NCBI GenBank assembly: GCA_018695135.1
Contig: JABHOV010000056.1
Location: forward strand, 1-32,216
DNA length: 32,216 nt
Direction: 5' to 3'
Origin: Candidatus Melainabacteria bacterium
GTDB lineage: Bacteria > Cyanobacteriota > Vampirovibrionia > LMEP-6097
Positions 18,424-26,048 of the stretch are shown here, in pieces; position 1 is the first letter of the stretch; every line of letters starts with the position of its first letter. The position numbers were made by a program, and so were the translations under genes. Below the pieces are notes generated by a model. The model was not told the origin of the DNA. It made no database searches and saw only the letters and a program-made list of their open reading frames with translations.

Positions 18424-20293
18424 TTCTCTTCTGGACGATCAATTAAGCCTCTTTGGTCTCTTTATACTGGTTGTGGCCATATCAGCCTATGTACTCTTAG
18501 AAAACTCTGACTTATTTTCTTTTGGAACAGAAGCAAAGAGTAAGTCTAATGCAACTATGGCAACAGCCTCAAATCATGCATTAAGCAGGATGTTTTATAA
18601 ATATAATCACGAATCCGAAAAAGACTGGATGCAATGGATTAAAGAAGAAAGTCAAAGCAACAAAAATAAAGCACTAAAATTATTAAACGATCACTTTGAT
18701 GCACCAGCCAAGCATTGGGGTGCAATTACTCTTGAAGCTCTTGAAGCAATGCCTATATTTAAAGAGGAGGGTGCTGGACACATTATTGCAAAATTCTTTA
18801 TCCGCTCGGGGAAACTCTGGAATGAATACAGAAGTATACCTAATTATTATAAGAAAGCTGCTGAGGTACTTAGTATCATTAGCCCACAACTTGCACTCAA
18901 AAATTTAAGTGAGGAATTTGATCGCAGATCAAGTATCCAATCTGAATTAGAACGCAAAAAAATAATTATCGATGTACTACCGAAGCTCGGTCCCTTAGGG
19001 GCTGGTTTAATAGTCGCCATTATTACCAATAATCTAGAAGTCTTTAGTGTAAGAACACAAGCTCTTAGATCAATCAACAAGTTTGAACCAACAAGCCAAG
19101 ATAATATTATTCTTGAATCCTTAAAACAAGAACTCAAGCGCTTTGGCAATATTGACAAAGCACCTGACGGGAATGATAAGGAAATTCTGGAAGACTTGTT
19201 TAGCTATGCTGCTTTCAACATAGCAAAAAAAGAGTTTCTTGCCATATTCAAAGTAGCCTGCAATTCTAATTTGGACATTCACAAATTGGCAACAGATCCA
19301 TTAATCAAAAGAATACGTTTAGAAAAAAACGATCTTGGTATTGCTGAAATTTATGCAATGACCTTACTGACAGACAATCCACAAAACCAATTACGCAGAG
19401 CGATTGCTAGCATTCATGGGTTAGAGTCAGATGAGATTGAAAGTATTTGTATAACCAAACTGAGAGAAGATCCAATATCGGAAGAAATTCTTAGAGAAGA
19501 AAATCCACTTGAGGTCCGCTCCCGCATTCCCAGACCCTTTTATAAAGAATATGAGAGCTTTAAAAAACTGTTTGCGATTCCAACTGTCATACCACAAGTA
19601 TCATGTCAAAAAGCATATGGTGGAGTTCTATTAACTGGCAATGATGAAATCACAAAACTTTATTTTGCAAAAGCATTTGCTCGAGAATCTGGTCTCAATT
19701 TTGGCTACATCAATATTGCAAACATCAATGGTAAAGAGGATTACAATAAATTAAGCTCTATGTTTACAGATCTACGTAAGCCTTACCTGATTTACATTAC
19801 CCATCCTGAGCTTATGTACCCTTCTGACAAAAGTCAAACCGCAAGCTACAGAAGCAAATTTGCTCAAAGTCTTTATATACAAGCTCTTGATACAAAATCA
19901 TTCTTAATAGGATCAATTAACAAAAGTGCCGAAGAAATACAAAGTGAGACTACCATGATGGCAATAAGTCAATTGCGTAGTAATTTCTTCTCCCAAGTAT
20001 CAGAGATAAATCAAAAAGAAGAAAGCTTCAAATCAAAAATCATCGAAGACTGCTTCAATTCAATCAATCCTCATCGACTAGAAAATAAAATGGAGCTAGG
20101 TCACCAACTACTAGAGAAATCCAAAGGTCAACACCCTCTTAGTTTTAGCTTTGAAGCACTTAAGTTACTAAGTGTCATGCTACTTGTTTATGGGCACAGT
20201 AGCTCAGTAGCAGAAGTGGAGAAAGTAATCAAAAGATTTGCAGTTGGAGCCCCTGAGAAACAAAATCAAATAGAGCAGCCGGATGAGACTTAA
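18416..20293 (+). CDS. Membrane-anchored protein with degenerate AAA+-like domain (paralog 2)
   Basis: N-terminal TM; MFYKYNHESEKDWMQWIKEESQSNKNKALKLLNDHFDAPAKHWGAITLEALEAMPIF parallels IFYLYDHNDIKGWRQWISKQDLETQEAAIALLITHLEKNPGTWGLISPQAIRALAVF of paralog 1. GGVLLTGNDEITKLYFAKAFARESGLNFGYI...PYLIYITHPELMY is degenerate AAA-like. 8-nt overlap with paralog 1. Confidence 0.7.
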   Translation: MLDSLLDDQLSLFGLFILVVAISAYVLLENSDLFSFGTEAKSKSNATMATASNHALSRMFYKYNHESEKDWMQWIKEESQSNKNKALKLLNDHFDAPAKHWGAITLEALEAMPIFKEEGAGHIIAKFFIRSGKLWNEYRSIPNYYKKAAEVLSIISPQLALKNLSEEFDRRSSIQSELERKKIIIDVLPKLGPLGAGLIVAIITNNLEVFSVRTQALRSINKFEPTSQDNIILESLKQELKRFGNIDKAPDGNDKEILEDLFSYAAFNIAKKEFLAIFKVACNSNLDIHKLATDPLIKRIRLEKNDLGIAEIYAMTLLTDNPQNQLRRAIASIHGLESDEIESICITKLREDPISEEILREENPLEVRSRIPRPFYKEYESFKKLFAIPTVIPQVSCQKAYGGVLLTGNDEITKLYFAKAFARESGLNFGYINIANINGKEDYNKLSSMFTDLRKPYLIYITHPELMYPSDKSQTASYRSKFAQSLYIQALDTKSFLIGSINKSAEEIQSETTMMAISQLRSNFFSQVSEINQKEESFKSKIIEDCFNSINPHRLENKMELGHQLLEKSKGQHPLSFSFEALKLLSVMLLVYGHSSSVAEVEKVIKRFAVGAPEKQNQIEQPDET

Positions 20294-21220
20294 CTAAACG
20301 TAGGCACTAAATTCAGCAAGACCTGAGCTAAGAACTTCTTTCCCCAGATGATTCTTGCCCTTGAATTCAAAACTAGTGCCTTGCCATTTACCTTGATAGG
20401 TCAAACTATCCATCGGTTTAACAATATCTGAGAAACGTACTCGATAACGCTTGATAGAACCTGGCTCCTTGCCTGCCATAAATAAATTTGCTCCAAGTGC
20501 CATAGTTGCCATACCGTGAAGTATATTACCGCCCAATCCTACCTTGCGTCCAAAATCTACATCTAAATGAATAATATTGAAGTCTCCACTAGCACCGGCA
20601 TAGACTTGAGGCATATATTTATCGATAAAGACTTTGTACTGGTCGCCATTATTATAATGAGCATCTTGTACTGCTCTATCTAAAGCAATATCAGTACCGC
20701 TAAGTTCTTGAATCTCAGCTAATGCCTTCATTTGCTTAGCTTTAGCACGCGGGCATGGAGGAGCCATGCTCATTAATTTCACCATGAGTTTTTCTTTGAA
20801 ACTAAAATCCTTATCATTACCACCACGAATAACAAAAGTCCAAATACTCGTACAAACATCTTCACCAGCTTGATTAGTAGAATCTGAAACCATCACAATA
20901 AAATCATGGGGACCTTTTTGGAAGATCTTTTCTATTCTTGCTTTGGTGGTGATGGTATCTCCAACACGTACTGGCTTGTGATAAATAAACTCTTGCTCAC
21001 CATGAACCAACTTGGCTAAATTGAGCTTGAGATCTTGATCAAATAAAACAGACCATAATAATTCATGCCCGTAAACAACAGGAAAGGTTGGTGGTGCTAT
21101 CTCCTTGAATTTTTCTTGGTCAGCCTTGGTAGCAATCAAAAACTCAAGTAGTTTTTCTTTGCCTACTGTATAAACAAGGTCTGGATATTTTTTACCGATG
21201 AATTTTTCTGAGATTGCCAT
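20294..21220 (-). CDS. MaoC-like dehydratase, double hotdog (N-terminal MaoC-N plus C-terminal MaoC)
   Basis: 308 aa: FIGKKYPDLVYTVGKEKLLEF...YHKPVRVGDTITTKARIEKI...; VYAGASGDFNIIHLDVDFGRKVGLGGNILHGMATMALGANL (MaoC signature SGDFNxxHxD). Confidence 0.9.
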   Translation of the reverse strand: MAISEKFIGKKYPDLVYTVGKEKLLEFLIATKADQEKFKEIAPPTFPVVYGHELLWSVLFDQDLKLNLAKLVHGEQEFIYHKPVRVGDTITTKARIEKIFQKGPHDFIVMVSDSTNQAGEDVCTSIWTFVIRGGNDKDFSFKEKLMVKLMSMAPPCPRAKAKQMKALAEIQELSGTDIALDRAVQDAHYNNGDQYKVFIDKYMPQVYAGASGDFNIIHLDVDFGRKVGLGGNILHGMATMALGANLFMAGKEPGSIKRYRVRFSDIVKPMDSLTYQGKWQGTSFEFKGKNHLGKEVLSSGLAEFSAYV

Positions 21221-21226
21221 AAATTA

Positions 21227-21232
21227 AGTATA
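21227..21232 (-). promoter_or_regulatory. Putative -10 box (TATACT) of the MaoC-like gene, 6 nt from the ATG
   Basis: - strand: gctaTATACTtaatttATG. Confidence 0.4.
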
Positions 21233-21274
21233 TAGCAGTATCATATTGGTTTTGAGCTATAGCCCCCGAAGTCT

Positions 21275-21383
21275 TATACAAAATGGATTTTCAAAAAAGC
21301 AATCTCGCAAAGTCAGCAGCTTCCTTGAAGCTGAACTGTACTCACTTTGCTACAAAACCTTTTTCGAGAAATTATTTTGTATA
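21275..21383. repeat. Nested palindromic intergenic element
   Basis: tatacaaaat (21275-21284)/attttgtata (21374-21383); gcaaagt (21307-21313)/actttgc (21344-21350); cagcttc-ctt-gaagctg (21317-21333). Confidence 0.7.
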
Positions 21384-21399
21384 TACTTCTAGCTTTCAA

Positions 21400-21906
21400 T
21401 CAACGGTCGAGCAATACAGGTAAAGCCCTTAATCCACAAACAAAGACCGTCAAATAAACAATAATCATGGTTGCAGCATGTGCAGGCAGCATAATTACCA
21501 AAGCAAAACTAGCAAGCTTGAGACTACCATAACTAGCCCGCATCACTCTACTAGAACGCAGCCAAGAATTACCTAATGGTTTAACGTGTTTCATTGATAA
21601 GTAATCAACAATCACACCCCTTAGTAGAAAAAATCCAAAAACCCAATAGGGTAACAAATTCATCATCGCAAAGAAAAGCCAATAAGCTAGTTCAATCACG
21701 CGATCAGCGAGTATATCTAATTTGGCTCCAAACTCTGTACATTGGTCGAACTTGCGAGCAATTATTCCATCTAGCCCATCTAAACCAATAACAATAATGG
21801 TTAGTATCAAAAAATTCAATTGATCTGCATTAACTGAGAATTGATAAAAAGCATAGAATGCTAATAGAATACGGAAGTAACAAATTGTGTTGGGGATATT
21901 GAGCAT
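21400..21906 (-). CDS. CDP-alcohol phosphatidyltransferase family protein
   Basis: MLNIPNTICYFRILLAFYAFY...GLDGLDGIIARKFDQCTEFGAKLDILADRV, matching D-G-x2-A-R-x8-G-x3-D-x3-D. Start re-assigned to ATG 21906 because TATAAT lies 6 nt upstream. Confidence 0.9.
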   Translation of the reverse strand: MLNIPNTICYFRILLAFYAFYQFSVNADQLNFLILTIIVIGLDGLDGIIARKFDQCTEFGAKLDILADRVIELAYWLFFAMMNLLPYWVFGFFLLRGVIVDYLSMKHVKPLGNSWLRSSRVMRASYGSLKLASFALVIMLPAHAATMIIVYLTVFVCGLRALPVLLDR

Positions 21907-21912
21907 TACTTT

Positions 21913-21918
21913 ATTATA
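21913..21918 (-). promoter_or_regulatory. Putative -10 box (TATAAT) of the CDP-alcohol phosphatidyltransferase gene, 6 nt from the ATG
   Basis: - strand: cgtTATAATaaagtaATGctcaat. Confidence 0.5.
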
Positions 21919-22096
21919 ACGTTTTGCCTTAATTTTGCTCACTCGGGAGCAAGCTCACCGAGTTTTATCCGCAGAAATTATTGTTTCCTTCGAAAACAAA
22001 CGGCAAAACCTTGGCTCTCTCTCGCTTCATCCGAGGGAGCAAGCTCCCTGGTTTTCAGCTACTTTCGAATAAAGCAATGTGGTTGCGCTCATTACA

Positions 22097-22179
22097 TTCG
22101 CTGGTTGTGATCGGCTTTCAGCCTCTCTGGCAGGGCGTAGCCCGCAAACAGCAAATCCTTGATTTGCACAACCAGCGAA
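22097..22179. repeat. Compound hairpin repeat (family A-like)
   Basis: ttcgctggttgtg (22097-22109)/cacaaccagcgaa (22167-22179) encloses ggct-ttc-agcc (22113-22123), gggc-gta-gccc (22133-22143) and gcaaatc-ctt-gatttgc (22151-22167). Confidence 0.8.
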
Positions 22180-22187
22180 GCACAACC

Positions 22188-22237
22188 GACCAGATCTATC
22201 AACAAGCTAAATATTTAGCTTGTTGATAGATCTGGTC
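22188..22237. repeat. Perfect 50-bp palindrome (24-bp arms, 2-nt loop) overlapping the 3' end of aroH
   Basis: gaccagatctatcaacaagctaaa-ta-tttagcttgttgatagatctggtc. Confidence 0.95.
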
Positions 22238-22583
22238 TTAATTTAGCTGCCCCGCCTAAATAAACATGCTTCACTTCTGATCTATGTTTCTCACTTTGCA
22301 CTTGAATCAAAATTCGAATACATTTAGCTAAGCCACCGTCTATATCAGGTTCTTGAGAAGTAAAGAAAGGTACATCTGCCCAATTCATCCCCAACCTAAT
22401 GGCGGCAGATGCATTATAAGCAGTGAGGTCTGAAGTCATAGTCAAAAAGACCATAGTAATTTGTTCTGGGCCAATATCGTTTTCTCTGACAATTTGCTGC
22501 ACCATTGCAACACTAGCTGATTTAATATCATCTGCGTTGTTAGCGTTAATGGTTGTTGCTCCACGTATGGCAATTGCTTGCAT
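22215..22583 (-). CDS. aroH: Chorismate mutase, AroH type
   Basis: MQAIAIRGATTINANNADDIKSASVAMVQQIVRENDI...TMVFLTMTSDLTAYNASAAIRLGMNWADVPFFTSQEPDIDGGLAKCIRILIQVQ...VYLGGAAKLRPD, characteristic of monofunctional AroH. Confidence 0.95.
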   Translation of the reverse strand: MQAIAIRGATTINANNADDIKSASVAMVQQIVRENDIGPEQITMVFLTMTSDLTAYNASAAIRLGMNWADVPFFTSQEPDIDGGLAKCIRILIQVQSEKHRSEVKHVYLGGAAKLRPDLSTS

Positions 22584-22589
22584 TCTATT

Positions 22590-22595
22590 ATTGTA
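22590..22595 (-). promoter_or_regulatory. Putative -10 box (TACAAT) of aroH, 6 nt from the ATG
   Basis: - strand: gcTACAATaatagaATGcaagc. Confidence 0.4.
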
Positions 22596-22645
22596 GCTCA
22601 CTCATGTAATAGACTTACTGCGAAAGTCCCCTCTATCTTTACTAA

Positions 22646-22712
22646 CGGAACTAGTGCTTTGCACCGTTCCGACCTTTTTTGTATCGACATCACTAGCAAA
22701 ACAGAGTTTTGC
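22646..22712. repeat. Two-hairpin repeat, family B, copy 2 (inverse orientation to copy 1)
   Basis: cggaac...gttccg (22646-22671, 26 bp) and gcaaaac-aga-gttttgc (22696-22712, 17 bp), with conserved spacer tagtgatgtcgatacaaaaaaggt on the - strand. Confidence 0.85.
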
Positions 22713-22737
22713 AGGATGTCTAATAATAGATATAATA

Positions 22738-23310
22738 TTAGCCTCTGGCTGTAGCTAATTGCTGAGGGCTAGAGTCGGCAGAAAAGGTCGCTGCACTATT
22801 TGAATTCGTTACAGTTGGCGATACACGATACTTAAGCCCAAAATCCAATCCAGTAGTCTTGGCAATAAGAGGCAAAACTTCAGTATTAACCATATTCGTT
22901 AATTGAGATAAAGCAGATCTCAGTATTGTTCGTGATTTTACTAATAAATCCTGATGTTCTGGTTGATTAAATTCAGTAGACTTATCAAATCCCTTGGACT
23001 TAGCCATTAAACTAGTCAGGTTATCTAAAAAACTATAAGCACTACTAACAGTAGTCGTGAAATTACCAATCATAGACTCGTAACCACGTAACAAACTCAG
23101 CTTATCGATTCTAACAGCTGGAGCTAGTTCACTTTTCAATTGTCCATGACTAACTGACGCAATATTTTCATTAAAAGTATTAAAAATAGGTTGCGTAGAT
23201 TTTAAAAAACCTATCCTATTCTTCTGTAAGGCCGCTCTAACTTCATCAGCACTGAAGCTATCTGCTTGAACTAATCTTGAGGCTAAAACCTTTGGAGAAT
23301 TAATTGACAT
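22738..23310 (-). CDS. Hypothetical protein
   Basis: ORF of 200 aa in the track, with a likely internal start MSINSPKVLASRL at 23310 (TACAGT-N6-ATG). Helical, no recognised family. Confidence 0.6.
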   Translation of the reverse strand: MSINSPKVLASRLVQADSFSADEVRAALQKNRIGFLKSTQPIFNTFNENIASVSHGQLKSELAPAVRIDKLSLLRGYESMIGNFTTTVSSAYSFLDNLTSLMAKSKGFDKSTEFNQPEHQDLLVKSRTILRSALSQLTNMVNTEVLPLIAKTTGLDFGLKYRVSPTVTNSNSAATFSADSSPQQLATARG

Positions 23311-23415
23311 AAAGCCACTGTAAAACAGATAAAGCGCCATTGCGTATTCTCTTATTCATTTTTAACATATTATGATATATTCATTGTTTATAATATCTTC
23401 ATACGCACCCAGAGT

Positions 23416-23421
23416 TATAAT
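23416..23421 (+). promoter_or_regulatory. Putative -10 box (TATAAT) upstream of the hemH leader/ncRNA
   Basis: cagagtTATAATagagttgttctg; -35 weak. Confidence 0.45.
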
Positions 23422-23587
23422 AGAGTTGTTCTGAAAAGTTCAAGAGCATTCAGGGAAGATGGAAAGCCCTTATCCATGGTAAAAGAACAGAGTCCCCGAA
23501 ATGCGAGACTGAAGGTTTTATCCGAAGTTTGCTCAGGCAAATGAGGACTCGCGTAACGCAGCTATTGAACTCTTTCCGGACAACTCT
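23422..23587 (+). ncRNA. Structured RNA candidate (6S-like rod or novel hemH leader)
   Basis: Closing stem agagttgt (23422-23429)/acaactct (23580-23587), continued by gaaaagttcaa/ttgaactctttc. Inner gagtcc/ggactc and tttgc-tcag-gcaaa. No long ORF. Preceded by TATAAT. Confidence 0.5.
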
Positions 23588-24673
23588 ATGATGGCAAAAG
23601 GCATTCTACTACTACAAATGGGCGGACCTGCTTCAAGCTATGGAGTGGAAGATTTTCTCAATAATTTATTCAATGATCCTTATATCATCCAGCTACCAAG
23701 TTTTATCAAACCATTTCAAAAAAATCTCGCTGCGTACATCGCAAGAGAAAGAGCTCCCAATGTCGCAGTCAACTACGACATGATTGGTGGCAAGTCACCG
23801 ATACTTTTTGAGACTCAATGCCAAGCTAAGGCTCTTGAAAAAAGACTCGGTGGAGAATACAAGTGCTATATCGCCATGCGCTACTCATCTCCCTTCCTCA
23901 AAGAAACTTTGCCGCAGATGGAAACTGATGGAATTGATGAGCTAACAGTCATTCCACTCTACCCACATTATTCAACCGCCACTTCCGGCTCAAGTATCAT
24001 CGAATGCTTAGAGATGTTCTCAGAGACTGGCTTTGACCAAAGAGCCAAAATAAACTATATAGAATCTTGGCACGACAATCCATTTTTTATTGAGCTGTTA
24101 ACAAGACGACTAGAAGATGCCATTGGTGATCTTAAAGAAGCTTATATTCTTTTTTCTGCTCATGGTTTGCCAGTTAAATACATCGACAATGGTGATCCCT
24201 ATCAAAAACAAATCCAAGATAGTGTCGCTTTGATTTGTCAAAGACTGGCTGACTCGCTCAATCTCAAAATCTATCCAGATAAATTAGTCTCTGATCATTT
24301 AACTCTCAATTACTGTATTAGCTACCAAAGTAGAGTAGGACCCGTGAAGTGGCTAGACCCCAATACTGAAGACAAGATCAAAGAGCTTGGTGACAATGGT
24401 TGCAAGAACTTGATCATCCTACCTGTGAGTTTTGTTGGCGATCATATTGAAACCCTGCATGAGCTTGGTATTGAATACAAAGAAGTCGCTGCCCAAAGTG
24501 GTATCATTGACTACCGGATCACTAGATTACCCAAAGCTAATCCCTTATTGATAGAGGCGCTCGCTAACGTCATTGCGAGAAGCAATGCGACGTGGCAATC
24601 TAATGCAAAGTCTGACTCTCTCCACTGGATTGCTTCAGCAAAGCCTCGCAATGACGATAAAATTCAGACATGA
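23588..24673 (+). CDS. hemH: Ferrochelatase
   Basis: KGILLLQMGGPASSYGVEDFLNNLFNDPYII...MRYSSPFLKETL...VIPLYPHYSTATSGSSI...ILFSAHGLPVKYIDNGDPYQKQI...YQSRVGPVKWLDPNTEDKI...FVGDHIETLHELGIEYK. Confidence 0.96.
   Translation: MMAKGILLLQMGGPASSYGVEDFLNNLFNDPYIIQLPSFIKPFQKNLAAYIARERAPNVAVNYDMIGGKSPILFETQCQAKALEKRLGGEYKCYIAMRYSSPFLKETLPQMETDGIDELTVIPLYPHYSTATSGSSIIECLEMFSETGFDQRAKINYIESWHDNPFFIELLTRRLEDAIGDLKEAYILFSAHGLPVKYIDNGDPYQKQIQDSVALICQRLADSLNLKIYPDKLVSDHLTLNYCISYQSRVGPVKWLDPNTEDKIKELGDNGCKNLIILPVSFVGDHIETLHELGIEYKEVAAQSGIIDYRITRLPKANPLLIEALANVIARSNATWQSNAKSDSLHWIASAKPRNDDKIQT
24568..24656. repeat. Palindromic interspersed element (family C) encoding the HemH C-terminal tail
   Basis: 12-bp perfect terminal inverted repeats cgtcattgcgag (24568-24579)/ctcgcaatgacg (24645-24656); inner aagcaat/attgctt. 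Confidence 0.88.
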
Positions 24674-25746
24674 AAGCACTAGCATACAATCCAAACTCAG
24701 AAAAGACCTCATTTCTAGAACTCATAGAAACTAACAAACCTGAGCTCAAAGCCAACAATGCCATAGTCAAAGTCACTGGCGTCGGCATTTGCGGTTCTGA
24801 TTTGCTCAAACTCAATAGAGCACTAGTTAAGCCTGGGACTATTCTTGGTCACGAAATGGTAGGAATTATTGATGAGATTGCTCCAGAAATGTCTCAGCAA
24901 TATGGTTTCAAACAAGGAGATCGCATTCTGAGTTCTCACCATGTGCCTTGCCTTGAGTGTGACTATTGTTTGCGCGGCAAAGAAAGCCTCTGCACTAAAT
25001 TCAAAACAACTAATTTCAATCCGGGTGCTTTTTGCGAGTACCTCGAACTAAGTGAAGATCATCTGAAGCACACCGTGCAAAAAATCCCTGGTGGGATGAC
25101 AGATGAAGTGGCGAGTTTTACTGAGCCCGTGGCGTGTTGTATCAAGGCGGTCCGTCATTGCGAACATATGATGGTTGTGGCAAGACCTTATCTACAAAGC
25201 GCAAGTTTGACCCATCATGGACCGAAGGTCCCTGATGCAATCCAGACAAAGGTCTTAGTTATAGGACTGGGGTCAATTGGTCTGATCATGGGGCAAGTGA
25301 TTCGACATGATTTTCCAAATTCACAAATTACAGGACTAGACTTACAAGAAACTAGACTCAAGCTTGCCTTGGAATTAGGTTTTGACCAGAGTCTCTCTGC
25401 ATTACAAACCGATAACATCTTTAACATCATCTTTCTTTGTGCTGGAGCCAACGCCACAGTCGACCTAGCTAGCAAACATGCAGCTAATGGAGCAATAATA
25501 GTAGTATTCTCTTCGACTCCAGACGAAACTCATTTCTCTAATAATGATATTTACTATAAAGAACTTACGGTCATGAGTAGCTACTCACCCAATCTAGAAA
25601 ATCTCAAAGAATCTCTTGAGCTCTTGTCCAAGGGAGAGATTAAGGTGGATAAATTAATTAGTCATAGAAGCAATTTGAGTGAACTCGGAGCAAATATCCG
25701 AGATTGCTCTAGCAAAGGCATAAAGACCTATCTTGATATACAATAA
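24670..25746 (+). CDS. Zinc-dependent alcohol/sorbitol dehydrogenase-like protein
   Basis: GVGICGSDLLKLNR, GHEMVGIIDEI, HHVPCLECDYCLRGKESLCTKF, FTEPVACCIKAV, VLVIGLGSIGLIMGQ. ATGA overlap with hemH. Confidence 0.92.
   Translation: MKALAYNPNSEKTSFLELIETNKPELKANNAIVKVTGVGICGSDLLKLNRALVKPGTILGHEMVGIIDEIAPEMSQQYGFKQGDRILSSHHVPCLECDYCLRGKESLCTKFKTTNFNPGAFCEYLELSEDHLKHTVQKIPGGMTDEVASFTEPVACCIKAVRHCEHMMVVARPYLQSASLTHHGPKVPDAIQTKVLVIGLGSIGLIMGQVIRHDFPNSQITGLDLQETRLKLALELGFDQSLSALQTDNIFNIIFLCAGANATVDLASKHAANGAIIVVFSSTPDETHFSNNDIYYKELTVMSSYSPNLENLKESLELLSKGEIKVDKLISHRSNLSELGANIRDCSSKGIKTYLDIQ
25153..25247. repeat. Family C-like palindromic element in-frame within the ADH gene
   Basis: cgtcattgcgaac at the left and gatgcaatccagac at the right; internal atgatgg/ccatcat and ggacc-gaa-ggtcc. 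Sits between the catalytic-domain EPVACC and Rossmann GLGSIG segments. Confidence 0.6.
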
Positions 25747-25751
25747 AACCA

Positions 25752-26048
25752 ATGGACTATCATTTTGATAAATACGAAAAACGCTTAATAGATTATCTCA
25801 AAAAGTTAAATCTCAATGGTTCTAGCATTTTACTTTTTGGATCGAGGGCTCGAAGAGACCATAGTGAAGGATCAGATATTGATATTGCTATCGACAATCT
25901 ACCTGAAACTATTAAATTATCTAAGATACAGGAAGAATTAGATAAACTCAACCTGCCTTATCACATTGATTTAATTGATCTTAACTCTGTTGATCAAAAG
26001 TTTTATAATAAATGCTTGCAGGAGGCAATCAATATACAAGATGTCTAA
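25752..26048 (+). CDS. MNT-type nucleotidyltransferase (MntA-like antitoxin)
   Basis: SSILLFGSRARRDHSEGSDIDIAIDN matches GSx10DxD; 98 aa; overlaps a HEPN-family partner. Confidence 0.88.
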   Translation: MDYHFDKYEKRLIDYLKKLNLNGSSILLFGSRARRDHSEGSDIDIAIDNLPETIKLSKIQEELDKLNLPYHIDLIDLNSVDQKFYNKCLQEAINIQDV

